This document shows, piece after piece, positions 1 to 9,098 of a stretch of 64,000 bases of DNA. A program made the translations under genes and the position numbers. The DNA lies in contig VGXM01000007.1 in the NCBI GenBank assembly GCA_016873295.1, positions 37,563 through 101,562 of the forward strand, read 5' to 3'. The notes below the pieces were generated by a model. It saw nothing but the letters and a program-made list of their open reading frames with translations, was not told the DNA's origin and searched no databases. Source of the stretch: Phycisphaerae bacterium (GTDB lineage Bacteria; Planctomycetota; Phycisphaerae; Phycisphaerales; UBA1924). Each line of letters starts with the position of its first letter. Position 1 is the first letter of the stretch.

Positions 1-770
1 TGCTCGCCTTCTGGGCGATGGCGCCGCTCATGAAGACCAACCCGCTCGTGATCGTCGCCCTGCTGGGGGTGGTGCAGGGCGGGTCAGCCCTGCTGGTCTG
101 GAGGCTCCCCGCCGACCCGCCCCTGCACGACCACGACGCCGCCGAGCCCCACCCGCCCGTCTACGAGCGCCTCCTCACCGCGTTCCGGCTGCTCCTCCCG
201 ACCAGCTACCTCGTGCTGTGCACGCTGGGGCCTTATCTGCCGGAGGCGATCGCGCGCATGGGCGTGTCGGCGGCGTGGGCGACGCCCCTGGCCAGCGTCT
301 GGCTCGCCGCCCGCGTCGGCACCTTCATCGTGATGGGGCGCCTCAAGGGCTGGCACGGGCGATGGCTCCCGGCGGTCCAGGGCGCCGTGCTCATGCTCGC
401 CGGGTTCGGGATCTGTGTCCTGGCCCCGCGGGTCGCCGACGGCTGGGTGGGGCTGGGCGTGCTCGCGGCGGGGCTGGCCTGCTTCGGCACGGGCATGGCG
501 ACCATCTACTCGGCGGCCCTGTACTACGCCATGGCCGTCGGCAAGGCCGCCGTCGGCGCCGGCGGGACTCACGAGACGCTCATCGGGCTGGGCTACACCG
601 TGGGCCCGGCCCTCGGGCTGCTCGCCTCCTCCTTCGTCGAGACCGGGTGGATCGCCCGCGACCGGCTCGAGCCCATGCTCCTGACGGGAATCGGCGTCGT
701 GGCCGTCCTTGTGGGCGTGGAGGTCGCCCGCCGGATCCACCGGAACACACGCCCTCCCCGGGACGTCTGA
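1..770 (+). CDS. MFS-type transporter, C-terminal part (5' end outside window)
   Basis: The frame is open from the window edge and ends with TGA at 768-770, so the true start lies upstream. The visible ~255 residues hold about seven hydrophobic segments (for example around PLVIVALLGVVQGGSALLVW and TLIGLGYTVGPALGLLASSF), separated by short charged loops. This fits the C-terminal half of a 12-helix major facilitator permease of the inner membrane. A longer loop with HDHDAAEPHPP follows the first visible helix and could be the central cytoplasmic loop. No substrate can be inferred. The next gene starts 161 bp downstream on the same strand, so co-transcription is uncertain. MFS is the best guess; another polytopic carrier is possible. 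Confidence 0.6.
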   Translation, partial: LAFWAMAPLMKTNPLVIVALLGVVQGGSALLVWRLPADPPLHDHDAAEPHPPVYERLLTAFRLLLPTSYLVLCTLGPYLPEAIARMGVSAAWATPLASVWLAARVGTFIVMGRLKGWHGRWLPAVQGAVLMLAGFGICVLAPRVADGWVGLGVLAAGLACFGTGMATIYSAALYYAMAVGKAAVGAGGTHETLIGLGYTVGPALGLLASSFVETGWIARDRLEPMLLTGIGVVAVLVGVEVARRIHRNTRPPRDV

Positions 771-931
771 TGGGTGGGGGCGGGTTGCACGGACCGATAT
801 CATCGAGTCGCCCGGCGTGGGCCGGAGGCGGCTGATTCGCGCCGGACCCCCTGTCGATGCCTGAGAATCGTGGACAAACGGGGCCCCTCGACGCTGGTAG
901 GGCCCGACGCCACCCTGACATGGGACGCTCA

Positions 932-3187
932 ATGCCGAACACGACCGCTCGCCCGACCGTCCGCCTGGTTCTCCTGACCGCCCTCGTCGCCGGGCTCGCG
1001 GCCCCCGCGTGGGCCCAGCCCGCGGCGCCGTCGGCGGGCCCGCTCACGGTCGCCGACTGGTCGCGCCAGGTCTGGACCACGCCCGTGGGGCGCGACGCGG
1101 CGAGCCTGGCCGACACGCTCGCCAGGATCCCGGTCGACAGCGCCGACGCGACCCTGATCGGGCACGTGCGTTCGTCGGTCGACTCCTTTCACTCGACGAT
1201 CAAGGTCAGGGAGGAATCGCGTGCCCAGCGCACCGCCGAACTGGTGAAGAGCCTGGACGAGGCCATCACCAGGGCGGGCGCCGAGAGCGACCCGAGCAAG
1301 GCGGCCCTCGCCATCTCCGAGGCCCTCAAGGCCGCCGTCGAGATGGTCATGATCTCCGCCGATCGCCACGCCGTGCTCGAGCAGCCGCGGGTCAGGTCGC
1401 TGGTCGAGCAGGCCCGCCGGACGGCGCAGGCGGGCGAGGACCGGGGCGACTGGCTCATCGCCAACGAGCTGCTCGTGCGCCTGCACGGGCTGTTCGAGGA
1501 GCAGGGCACGTACAAGGGCGACACGGAGCGTCTGAACCGCCGCCTGGCGCTGCTTCGCCTCTACGTCCCCGAGCGCCTGTGGACGCTGCGGAACGCCCGC
1601 CAGACCGCCGCGGGCGAGAAGCCTCTCCCGCCCTACAACCCCATCGCCGACTCCTACCAGGACAAGCTCAAGTCGATCGACCGCACCCTGGTGATGCAGT
1701 CGATCGCCCGCTACAGCCGGCACGTCGATCAGCCGTCGCTCGGGCGCCTGCTCGTGGGCGCCCTGGACGCGGTGGAGACGCTGGTCACGACCCGCGACCT
1801 GACGGCGGTGTTCCCGGGGCTTGGGAACGCCGAGGCGCTCGCCAAGTTCCGCGCCTTCGTCGAGTCGGCCCGGGCCCAGCTCAGCGTCCCCGGCGCCGCC
1901 AGCGACTTCGGCACCATGGACTCGCTCCTGGCCCGCCTCTCCGAGCTCAACGGGCAGACCATCGCCGTCCCCGACCAGGCGATCCTCCACGAGTTCGGCA
2001 ACGGCGCCATGGCCGCCCTCGACGAGTTCACCTCCGTCATCTGGCCCGACGAGCTGTCGCGCTTCGACCGCATCACGCAGGGTCGGTTCCCCGGCGTGGG
2101 CATCCGCATCGAGTACGACGAGCTCTTCAACATCCGCGTGCTCACGCCCCTGGAGGGCCGCCCCGCCGACCGCGCCGGCGTCAAGCCCGGCGACGTGATC
2201 AAGAAGGTCGACGGGCGCTCCATCTTCGGCGCCACCCTCGACCAGGCCGTCGACATGATCACCGGGCCCGTCAACACCCCCGTGACGCTCACGATGGAGC
2301 GGGCCCCCGCCGAGGGGCAGGCCCAGGAGCTCGACTTCACCATCGTGCGCGCCCAGATCGACGTCCCCAGCGCCCAGGGCTGGCGCCGCATCGGGCCCGC
2401 CGAGGACGCCTGGGACTGGTTCATCGACCCCGTGGCCCGCGTCGGGTACGTGCGCCTGAACGGGTTCTCCGAGAAGACCGACGCCGAGCTCGGGCGCGCC
2501 CTCTCCCAGATGCAGGACGAGGGCCTCAACGCCATGATCCTCGACCTGCGCCACAACCCGGGCGGGTTGCTCGACCAGGCCGTCCGCATCGTCGGGCGCT
2601 TCATCGGTCGCGGCGTGGTGGTCATGATGCAGAACTCGGGCGGGAAGCTGGGAGACCCGCAGAGCGCCACGGGCCGCGCCACCATCACCGACCTCCCCGT
2701 CGCCGTCCTGGTCAACGAGGGCTCGGCCTCTGCCAGCGAGATCGTCAGCGGCGCCCTCCAGCACTACGCGGCCCAGAACAGCCTCCCCGTCCGCATCGTC
2801 GGGCAGCGCACCTTCGGCAAGGGCTCGGTTCAGAACGTCTATGCCCTGGCCGGCGGCGCCGCCAAACTCAAGCTCACCACCCAGTACTACGCCCTCCCCA
2901 GCGGGCGCATCATCCACCGGAGACCGGGCGACAGGACCTGGGGCGTCGAGCCCGACGTCCGGGTCGACATGCTCCCCCAGCAGATCGCCGACTCGCTCAC
3001 CCTGCGGCGCAACGCCGACGTGTGGCACGACCCCGCGGCTCCCAAGCCCGCCAAGGACGCCGGGCCCGCCGAGCCCTCCGACCTCCTCGCCAAGGGACTC
3101 GATCCCCAGCTCCACGCCGCCTTGGTGCTGGTCCAGAGCCAGACCGTCGGCAAGGCCACGGGCCAGGCCACGACGCGCATGCCCTGA
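932..3187 (+). CDS. Periplasmic carboxy-terminal processing protease (S41 family, PDZ)
   Basis: Predicted secreted serine protease of 751 residues. ATG 932 is chosen because it places a signal peptide (LVLLTALVAGLAAPAWA) at the N-terminus; upstream in-frame ATGs at 857 and 920 would bury it. A long helical region (about residues 30-380) precedes a PDZ domain near 387-470 (FPGVGIRIEYDELFNIRV, then GVKPGDVIKKVDG). The S41 catalytic domain follows. Its GSASASEI motif carries the presumed nucleophile Ser600, and FGKGS carries the general base Lys630, the Ser-Lys dyad of Tsp/CtpA enzymes. These proteases trim or degrade periplasmic proteins from the C-terminus. The protein is longer than a typical CtpA (about 400-450 aa) because of the helical N-terminal region. 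It appears to be a single gene. Confidence 0.88.
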   Translation: MPNTTARPTVRLVLLTALVAGLAAPAWAQPAAPSAGPLTVADWSRQVWTTPVGRDAASLADTLARIPVDSADATLIGHVRSSVDSFHSTIKVREESRAQRTAELVKSLDEAITRAGAESDPSKAALAISEALKAAVEMVMISADRHAVLEQPRVRSLVEQARRTAQAGEDRGDWLIANELLVRLHGLFEEQGTYKGDTERLNRRLALLRLYVPERLWTLRNARQTAAGEKPLPPYNPIADSYQDKLKSIDRTLVMQSIARYSRHVDQPSLGRLLVGALDAVETLVTTRDLTAVFPGLGNAEALAKFRAFVESARAQLSVPGAASDFGTMDSLLARLSELNGQTIAVPDQAILHEFGNGAMAALDEFTSVIWPDELSRFDRITQGRFPGVGIRIEYDELFNIRVLTPLEGRPADRAGVKPGDVIKKVDGRSIFGATLDQAVDMITGPVNTPVTLTMERAPAEGQAQELDFTIVRAQIDVPSAQGWRRIGPAEDAWDWFIDPVARVGYVRLNGFSEKTDAELGRALSQMQDEGLNAMILDLRHNPGGLLDQAVRIVGRFIGRGVVVMMQNSGGKLGDPQSATGRATITDLPVAVLVNEGSASASEIVSGALQHYAAQNSLPVRIVGQRTFGKGSVQNVYALAGGAAKLKLTTQYYALPSGRIIHRRPGDRTWGVEPDVRVDMLPQQIADSLTLRRNADVWHDPAAPKPAKDAGPAEPSDLLAKGLDPQLHAALVLVQSQTVGKATGQATTRMP

Positions 3188-3309
3188 CGGGTCCGACCGT
3201 CGTCACCCCCGGCCAACTCCCGAACGTGCCGGTTGCCCCCTATCCTTCGGGCCGATAGAGAAGCCGGGGGCCGCCTCCTCCGTGGGAGGCCCCGAGTCGG
3301 GGATTGCGC

Positions 3310-4479
3310 ATGACCTCAGCGTTCGCCACGCCTCGCACCGACCAGTTGCACGTCCCGCCGCAGGGCAAGGAGCAGGGCGCCGGCCGCCTCAGCGACGCGG
3401 TTCCAGAAGCCACCCTGGTCAAGTGGCTCCGGGACATGCTGCTGATCCGGGAGTTCGAGGTTCGCTGCGCCCAGCAGTACCAGCAGGCCCGCATCGGCGG
3501 ATTCTGCCACCTGTACATCGGTCAGGAAGCGTCCGCCGTCGGCACCCTCGCGTCGGTCGAGCCCGACGACCCGGTGATCACCGCCTACCGCGACCACGGG
3601 CACGCGCTCGTCCGAGGCATGTCGTGCGGGGCCTGCATGGCCGAGATGATGGGCAAGGCCACCGGCTGCGCCAAGGGCAAGGGCGGCAGCATGCACATGT
3701 TCGACCGCCCCCACCACCTCTACGGCGGGCACGGGATCGTCGGCGCCCAGACGCCCCTGGGCGCCGGGTTCGCCTTCGCCGCCCGCTACGAGCTGGAGGT
3801 GCTGGGGCGGGGCGTGGACGGCGGGCCCGCCAAGAAGAAGGTCTGCCTCTGCTACCTGGGCGACGGCGCCCTCAACCAGGGCGCGCTCCACGAGGCCATG
3901 AACCTCGCCGGGCTCTTCGGGCTGGCGGTCGTCTACGTCGTCGAGAACAACGGGTATTCCATGGGCACCGCCATCGAGCGCGGCACCACCATGGCCCACG
4001 ACCTCTCCGCCAAGGCCAAGGCCTACGGCATCGACTCCATCGAGATCGACGGCATGGACGTCCGGACCGTCTACGACCGCTTCAAGCCCTTCGCCGACAG
4101 GTGCCGCGAGGCCCAGCGCCCCGGGTTCGTGAACCTCATCACCTACCGCTACCAGGGCCACTCCATGTCCGACCCGCAGAAGTACCGGACCAAGGAGGAG
4201 GTCGAGCAGTGGAAGGAGCGCGATTCGATCGACCGCTTCGCGCGCCACCTGCTCAGCGAGCGCAAGAAGGCGGACGGGTCCCCCGCGCTCACCGAGACCG
4301 AGTTCGAGGCCCTCCAGGCCGACGTGAAGCGCGAGGTTCGAGAAGGCGTCGAGTTCGCCGAGGCCTCGCCGGCGCCGGACGTCGCGGCCGAGCTGTACAG
4401 CGACGTGCTCGTCAACCCGCAGCCCAACATGAGCCCGACCCGCGACTATGTGCGCGGCGCCGCGAATCCCCTGCTCTGA
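3310..4479 (+). CDS. pdhA: Pyruvate dehydrogenase E1 component, alpha subunit
   Basis: Alpha subunit (389 aa) of the thiamine-diphosphate-dependent E1, which decarboxylates pyruvate and acetylates the lipoyl group of E2. The ThDP/Mg motif is clear: GDGALNQG near residue 185, closed by ENN about 28 residues later. The phosphorylation-loop-type sequence YRYQGHSMSDP is also present. ATG 3310 is preferred over an in-frame TTG at 3304. The beta subunit gene is 3 kb downstream (7532) and the E2 gene at 9099, which is unusual because alpha, beta and E2 are normally adjacent. The related branched-chain 2-oxoacid or acetoin dehydrogenase E1 cannot be fully excluded by eye, but the neighbours suit PDH. 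Confidence 0.92.
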   Translation: MTSAFATPRTDQLHVPPQGKEQGAGRLSDAVPEATLVKWLRDMLLIREFEVRCAQQYQQARIGGFCHLYIGQEASAVGTLASVEPDDPVITAYRDHGHALVRGMSCGACMAEMMGKATGCAKGKGGSMHMFDRPHHLYGGHGIVGAQTPLGAGFAFAARYELEVLGRGVDGGPAKKKVCLCYLGDGALNQGALHEAMNLAGLFGLAVVYVVENNGYSMGTAIERGTTMAHDLSAKAKAYGIDSIEIDGMDVRTVYDRFKPFADRCREAQRPGFVNLITYRYQGHSMSDPQKYRTKEEVEQWKERDSIDRFARHLLSERKKADGSPALTETEFEALQADVKREVREGVEFAEASPAPDVAAELYSDVLVNPQPNMSPTRDYVRGAANPLL

Positions 4480-4487
4480 CGGCGCAT

Positions 4488-4503
4488 CCCCTGATTAGGG
4501 GGA
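4488..4503 (+). terminator. Small hairpin after pdhA
   Basis: CCCCT-GATT-AGGGG lies 9 bp after the pdhA stop codon. It has a 5-bp stem and a tetraloop but no T tract, so termination is possible but weakly supported. Confidence 0.35.
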
Positions 4504-4732
4504 GAAGCCGCGCCCCGGACCAGGGGCGCCCGTGCCGCGGCGCCGGGCAGAGCGGGTCCCGCGGCCGGTGTTGGTCCCGGAAGGGGCGCAGAACCGCGCC
4601 CGATTCCAGATGTCATTGTCCAGCTCTGGCCCGGCGCTGAACTTTGCCGGCGCGGCTTCCGATACCAAGTCGGCCGCGACGTCGTTGCACGCCCGCGGGC
4701 GCTTCGACCACACACCCGGAGATCCTCAGACC

Positions 4733-6538
4733 ATGGCCACCCTCAAATCCATCGGCGTCGGCACCAAGCTGCTGCTCCTGACCGCCCTGCTGCTGGCGAT
4801 CGTCGCCATCGCCAACTTCGCCGTCTTCCTGCCCGGCTACGCGCGCGACGTCCAGGCGACGCTCGTGGACAAGGCGGGCGCCTTCACCGCCGTCGCCGAC
4901 GAGACCAAGAACCACGTGAGCAAACTCCAATCCTCCAAGACGTTCGACGTCGGGCCCATGCTGGAGGAAGTGCGGTCGGTCGTGGCCGCGAACGGCGACT
5001 ACAAGACCACGCGGTTCTTCAGGACCATCCCGGTCGTCGCCGGTTGGCAGGCCGCGGGCGAGGCCGCCACGCGCGAGGGCATCGACTTCAACGTCGTGTC
5101 CTTCAACGCTCGCAACAAGGCCAACGAGCCCGCCGCCGGCTCGTTCACCGCGGGTCTGCTGCGCGAGCTCGAATCCGCCGCCAAGGACGGGAAGACCGAG
5201 TTCGTCTCGGGCGTGGACACGAAGACCAACACGCTGCACTACCTGCGCGCGATCCGGCTCGACGAGAGCTGCATGATGTGCCACGGCGACCCCGCCAAGT
5301 ACGACCAACGCGACGCCGCCGGCAACTACGACGGCAAGGACATCCTCGGGTTCACGATGGAGAACTGGAAGCCCGGCGACACGCACGGTGCGTTCGAGGT
5401 GAAGATGCCCCTGGACAAGATGGACGCGCAGGTCGCGGGCTTCTTCAAGCTGGGGCTGGGCGTGACGGTGCTGGCCTCGGTCCTGGGGTTCGCCGGGTTC
5501 TTCTTCATGCTGCGATCGCTCCTGACCCGCCCGGTCGCCCGTCTCGTGAAGGTGGCCGAGGGCGTGGCCGCCGGCGACCTGACCCAGCGGCTCGCCCTGA
5601 ACCGCGGTGACGAGATCGGCACGCTGGGACAGAGCTTCGACAAGGTCGCGGACAACCTCTCGCAGATCATCGGCGAGGTCAAGCGCTCCGCCGCGGACGT
5701 CGCCGCCGCCAGCACCGAGATCGCCGCCAGCGCCGAGGAGATGGCCGCCGGGCTCAACAAGCAGGAGAGCCAGACCTCCCAGGTGTCCGCGGCGGTGACC
5801 CAGATGTCGCAGTCGGTCTCCGAGGTCGCCAAGCAGAGCGCCGAGGCCACCCAGGCCGCCGCCGAGTCGGGGCGCGAGGCCAACTCGGGGGGCGACGTCG
5901 TCGCCAAGAGCATCAGCGAGATGGAGGCCATCGCCCAGCAGGTCAACTCGTCGGCCACCGTCGTCGGGGCCCTGGGCAAGAAGAGCGAGGAGATCGGACA
6001 GATCATCGGCGTTATCAACGACATCGCCGACCAGACCAACCTGCTGGCGCTCAACGCCGCCATCGAGGCCGCCCGCGCCGGCGAGCACGGGCGCGGGTTC
6101 GCCGTCGTCGCCGACGAGGTCCGCAAGCTCGCCGAACGCACCACCAAGGCCACCGAGGAGGTCGCCAACAGCATCCGCCAGATCCAGGGCGACACGGGCA
6201 CCGCCGTCCGCCAGATCGAGGACAGCACCAAGCGTGTCTCGACGGGGGTGGAGCTGGCCAACTCGGCCGGGCAGGCCCTCGAGCGCATCGTGGCGTCGTC
6301 CAACAACGTGCAGACGATGGTGCAGAACATCGCCGCCGCCGCCACCGAGCAGGCCGCCGCCAGCGAGCAGATCTCGCGCTCGGTCGAGGCGATCACGGCG
6401 ATCAGCCGCGAGTCGAGCCAGGGCGCCCAGCAGACCGCCCAGGCCGTCACCCAGCTCTCGTCCCAGGCCGAGAAGCTCCGCACGCTCGTCGACCGCTTCA
6501 AGGTGAACGAGGCCGGGCAGACGCGCCGCGGCTCCTGA
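4733..6538 (+). CDS. Methyl-accepting chemotaxis protein with CXXCH (Tll0287-like) sensor domain
   Basis: Transmembrane chemoreceptor of 601 residues. ATG 4733 is chosen because it puts a membrane helix ([20 protein letters not shown]) at residues ~12-34; the frame stays open upstream but without protein-like sequence. The periplasmic sensor (about 35-235) ends with C180-M-M-C183-H184, a c-type heme attachment motif in the context typical of Tll0287-like (DUF3365) domains. A second helix (about 237-262), a HAMP domain and a long coiled-coil signalling domain follow. The conserved hairpin tip ([20 protein letters not shown]) is near 430-455. Such receptors control CheA activity, and a heme sensor suggests a redox or gas cue (inference). 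The gene sits between pdhA and pdhB with no che genes nearby. Confidence 0.9.
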   Translation: MATLKSIGVGTKLLLLTALLLAIVAIANFAVFLPGYARDVQATLVDKAGAFTAVADETKNHVSKLQSSKTFDVGPMLEEVRSVVAANGDYKTTRFFRTIPVVAGWQAAGEAATREGIDFNVVSFNARNKANEPAAGSFTAGLLRELESAAKDGKTEFVSGVDTKTNTLHYLRAIRLDESCMMCHGDPAKYDQRDAAGNYDGKDILGFTMENWKPGDTHGAFEVKMPLDKMDAQVAGFFKLGLGVTVLASVLGFAGFFFMLRSLLTRPVARLVKVAEGVAAGDLTQRLALNRGDEIGTLGQSFDKVADNLSQIIGEVKRSAADVAAASTEIAASAEEMAAGLNKQESQTSQVSAAVTQMSQSVSEVAKQSAEATQAAAESGREANSGGDVVAKSISEMEAIAQQVNSSATVVGALGKKSEEIGQIIGVINDIADQTNLLALNAAIEAARAGEHGRGFAVVADEVRKLAERTTKATEEVANSIRQIQGDTGTAVRQIEDSTKRVSTGVELANSAGQALERIVASSNNVQTMVQNIAAAATEQAAASEQISRSVEAITAISRESSQGAQQTAQAVTQLSSQAEKLRTLVDRFKVNEAGQTRRGS

Positions 6539-6555
6539 AGAGGATCCTCAACCCG

Positions 6556-6597
6556 CCACCCCGGGCCGTGACGCCCCGCGCCACGCACCCGGGGTGG
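6556..6597 (+). terminator. Strong hairpin after the chemoreceptor gene
   Basis: CCACCCCGGG (6556-6565) is perfectly complementary to CCCGGGGTGG (6588-6597), giving a 10-bp GC-rich stem with a 22-nt loop 17 bp after the stop codon. There is no T tract. It is the most likely 3' end of the chemoreceptor transcript. Confidence 0.5.
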
Positions 6598-6672
6598 TGG
6601 CGCGCGCACCGAGCATCGGCGCGGGCGACGCGCCGGTTCGCGGAGCCGCAATCCACACCATGACCTGTCGCC

Positions 6673-7392
6673 ATGCTCACCCACGTCATCGCGTCGGCGC
6701 TTCCGGCGCCGGCGGCCCTCGCCGCGCCGCCCACGCCGGCCCCCAACTCCGCCGCCATCATGGCCGACGACCTCGGATGGGGAGAGCCGGGCTGCTGCGG
6801 ACAGGAGAGGATCCGCACGCCCCGACCCGACCGGATGGCCGCGGAGGGCGCCCGATTCACGCAGGCCTGCTCCCCGGCGCCCGTGTGCGCCCCCACCCGA
6901 TGCTCGCTCATGACGGGCCTCCACACGGGGCACGCGCCCATCCGCGACAACCGGGAGGTGCAGCCGGAGGGTCAGGCTCCGCTGTCCGCCGGCACCGTGA
7001 CGCTGCCCCGCGTGCTGAAGGGCGCCGGGTACGCCACCGGCATGTTCGGCAAGTGGCGCCTGGGCGCGCCCGGCTCGGAGGGCGAGCCCAACCGACACGG
7101 GTTCGACCGGTTCTTCGGCTACCTCTGCCGGCGGCAGGCCCACAACTTCTGCCCGACTCACCTCCGGCGCAACGCCGAGAGGGTCGTCCTCGAGGGCAAC
7201 ACCAAGGGCAGCCTCGTCGGCACGCACGACGCGCATGACCTCTTTTTCGCCGAAGCCCTCGCCTTCATCCGCGACCGCCGCGACAGGCCCTTCTTCGTCT
7301 TGTTCGAGCAGGCCCGCCGGCTCATGGCCGACCTGCGGATCCGGTCCGAGCCCTTCCCCTTCCCGGCTTTGGACGCTCCGTCCCCCCGCTGA
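6673..7392 (+). pseudogene. Arylsulfatase-family remnant with internal deletion
   Basis: The frame is open for 239 codons and begins like a secreted arylsulfatase. It has a signal-like N-terminus, the ADDLGWGEPGCCGQ segment that supplies metal-binding aspartates, and CAPTR, the C-x-P-x-R site for formylglycine formation, followed by LMTGLHTGHAPIRDNREVQP. At RDRPFFVLFEQARRLMADLR the text jumps from the middle of the fold straight to what looks like the extreme C-terminus (RSEPFPFPALD). The second half of the alpha/beta core and its metal ligands are therefore missing; family members are usually 450-500 aa. GKWRLG replaces the usual GKW(G/H)LG. It probably cannot hydrolyse sulfate esters. It lies between the chemoreceptor and pdhB. 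Confidence 0.75.
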
Positions 7393-7531
7393 CGCTGGCG
7401 GCGCGGAACCCGGTGACGCCGCCCCCTAGACTAAGGTTCGCGCCGGCGAGCGCCACCGAACAGACCCAGAATCCGATCGCCAATAACGCCTTCGGCACCA
7501 CGCGGCCGGCGCCCCGCCCGAGAAACACCGC

Positions 7532-8593
7532 ATGAACACGGCCACGCGCCAGCGAACCCGCCCTCCGCTCGACGAGCTGCTCGCCCGCCCCCTGCCGCCG
7601 CGCAAGGGCGACCGCCTCATCCAGTTCCGCGAGGCCCTGCGCGAGGCCATGACCGAGGAGATGCGCCGCGACGACCGCGTCTTCCTCATCGGCGAAGAAG
7701 TCGCCCAGTACAACGGCGCGTACAAGGTCAGCCAGGGGATGCTCGACGTCTTCGGCGAGAAGCGCGTCATCGACACCCCCATCAGCGAGAACGGGTTCGC
7801 CGGGCTCGCCATCGCCGCCGCCATGTACGGCCTGCGCCCCATCGTCGAGTTCATGTCCTGGTCCTTCTCCCTCGTCGCCGCCGACCAGATCCTCAACAAC
7901 GCCCCCAAGATGCTCTACATGTCGGGCGGGCAATGGGGCTGCCCCGTGGTCTTCCGCGGCAACGACGGGGCGGGCGGGCAGCTCGGCTCCACGCACTCCT
8001 GGTGCGTCGAGGGCCTCTACTCCAACGTGCCGGGCGTCAAGATCGTCATCCCCTCCTGCCCCTACGACGCCAAGGGCCTCCTCAAGACCTCCATCGTCGA
8101 CGACGACCCCGTCTTCTTCCTCGAGTCCGAACGCATGCTGGGCGACAAGGGGCACGTCCCCGAGGAGGAGTACTACATCCCCTTCGGGCAGGCCGCGCTG
8201 CGGCGCGAGGGCGACGCCTGCACGCTCGTCTCCTTCGGGCGCCCCGTGAACTTCTGCCTCGAAGCCGCGGACGAACTGGGCAGGCAGGGCATCGAGGTCG
8301 ACGTGCTGGACATGCGGACCATCCGCCCCCTCGACATCGACAGCGTGCTGGCGAGCGTCCGAAAGACCGGGCGCGTCGTCGTCGTCGACCAGTCCTGGCC
8401 CTTCGCCGGCGTCGCCAGCGAGGTGGTCACGCAGGTCTGCGAGCGCGGCTTTGACTACCTCGACCACCAGCCCGTCCGCGTCAACTCCGACGACGTCCCC
8501 GCCCCCTACGCCCGCAACCTCGAACTGGCCTTCCTCCCCAACAAGGACAAGATCGTCGCGGCGGTGCGGCGCGTTGTCGCGCCTGGACCCTGA
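7532..8593 (+). CDS. pdhB: Pyruvate dehydrogenase E1 component, beta subunit
   Basis: Beta subunit (353 aa) of the ThDP-dependent E1, forming the alpha2beta2 enzyme with the product of the gene at 3310. Recognisable blocks are the N-terminal REALREAMTEEMRRDDRVFL followed by GEEVAQYNGAYKVSQG, then TPISENGFAGLAIAAAMYGL, and the C-terminal transketolase domain with DVLDMRTIRPLD and a QSWPFAGVASE segment. The ATG at 7532 leaves a ~30-residue extension before the conserved start. A TAGACT box at 7426-7431 could be its promoter, with a ~100-nt leader. The gene is followed by a four-helix-bundle ORF and then the E2 gene, so transcription of pdhB through E2 is likely. Confidence 0.93.
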   Translation: MNTATRQRTRPPLDELLARPLPPRKGDRLIQFREALREAMTEEMRRDDRVFLIGEEVAQYNGAYKVSQGMLDVFGEKRVIDTPISENGFAGLAIAAAMYGLRPIVEFMSWSFSLVAADQILNNAPKMLYMSGGQWGCPVVFRGNDGAGGQLGSTHSWCVEGLYSNVPGVKIVIPSCPYDAKGLLKTSIVDDDPVFFLESERMLGDKGHVPEEEYYIPFGQAALRREGDACTLVSFGRPVNFCLEAADELGRQGIEVDVLDMRTIRPLDIDSVLASVRKTGRVVVVDQSWPFAGVASEVVTQVCERGFDYLDHQPVRVNSDDVPAPYARNLELAFLPNKDKIVAAVRRVVAPGP

Positions 8594-8654
8594 GCGGACC
8601 GCGAAAGGGCCAGATACTCAGAGGCGCAGATCGCCAGATGAAGGCACCGAACGC

Positions 8655-9032
8655 ATGGGACGGCTCGACCCCAACCTGCTCGCCCGATTCGAAGGCTTCT
8701 GCGACCGGATGGTCGGGCTCGCCGAAGACATCGAGCGTGAGGGGCGATCGCGCCGCGTGTCCGAGCAGGTCCTCGGGGCCGGGGCCGGCGTTGGGGCGAA
8801 TCTGTTCGAGGCCGACGAGGCGTTGAGCCGCAAGGACTTCGCCAAGTGCGTCGGGATCGCGCTCAAGGAGATCAATGAGCGTCGATTCTGGCTCCGCCTC
8901 GCCTCTCGCCGGGCGTGGCGCCCCGAGCCATCGCTCTCTTCGCTGCTCACCGAGGCCGAGGAACTCAAGCGGATCCTCGGCGCCATCCTGACCCGCACCC
9001 GCCGAGCGGACGCCGCCACGAGCACTCGATGA
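8655..9032 (+). CDS. Four-helix-bundle protein (23S rRNA intervening-sequence/Avd-like family)
   Basis: Small helical protein of 125 residues. It shows the family pattern of an aromatic N-terminal helix (RFEGFCDRMVGLAEDIER), a middle G-A-N-x-x-E-A block (GAGVGANLFEADEALSRKDF), and a helix with FWLRLASR. These proteins are known as ORFs within 23S rRNA intervening sequences and as free-standing genes scattered in many genomes; they form oligomers and their cellular role is unsettled. The gene sits inside the pdhB-E2 operon, 61 bp after pdhB and 66 bp before E2, and is bracketed by a 10-bp inverted repeat (8606-8615 and 9073-9082). That suggests later insertion. An alternative start at 8639 is in another frame and is rejected. 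Confidence 0.8.
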   Translation: MGRLDPNLLARFEGFCDRMVGLAEDIEREGRSRRVSEQVLGAGAGVGANLFEADEALSRKDFAKCVGIALKEINERRFWLRLASRRAWRPEPSLSSLLTEAEELKRILGAILTRTRRADAATSTR

Positions 9033-9098
9033 CACTCCGCCCGTCCGAACATGGCTCTCTGCCCATCTGACCATCTGGCCCTCTCCCCGGAGTTCCCG

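Noticed and set aside
929..3115. Long open frames opposite the protease gene and opposite many other genes (for example 20751-24524 minus, 51031-53103 minus)
   Set aside because: In DNA this GC-rich, frames opposite or shifted from real genes stay open. Their translations are Arg/Gly/His/Pro-rich without any family pattern, while the opposite frame encodes a clear protein.
4532..4732. Longer N-terminus for the first chemoreceptor starting at 4532
   Set aside because: The extra 67 residues are Arg/Ala-rich with no pattern, and they would bury the N-terminal membrane helix; the ATG at 4733 places the helix correctly.
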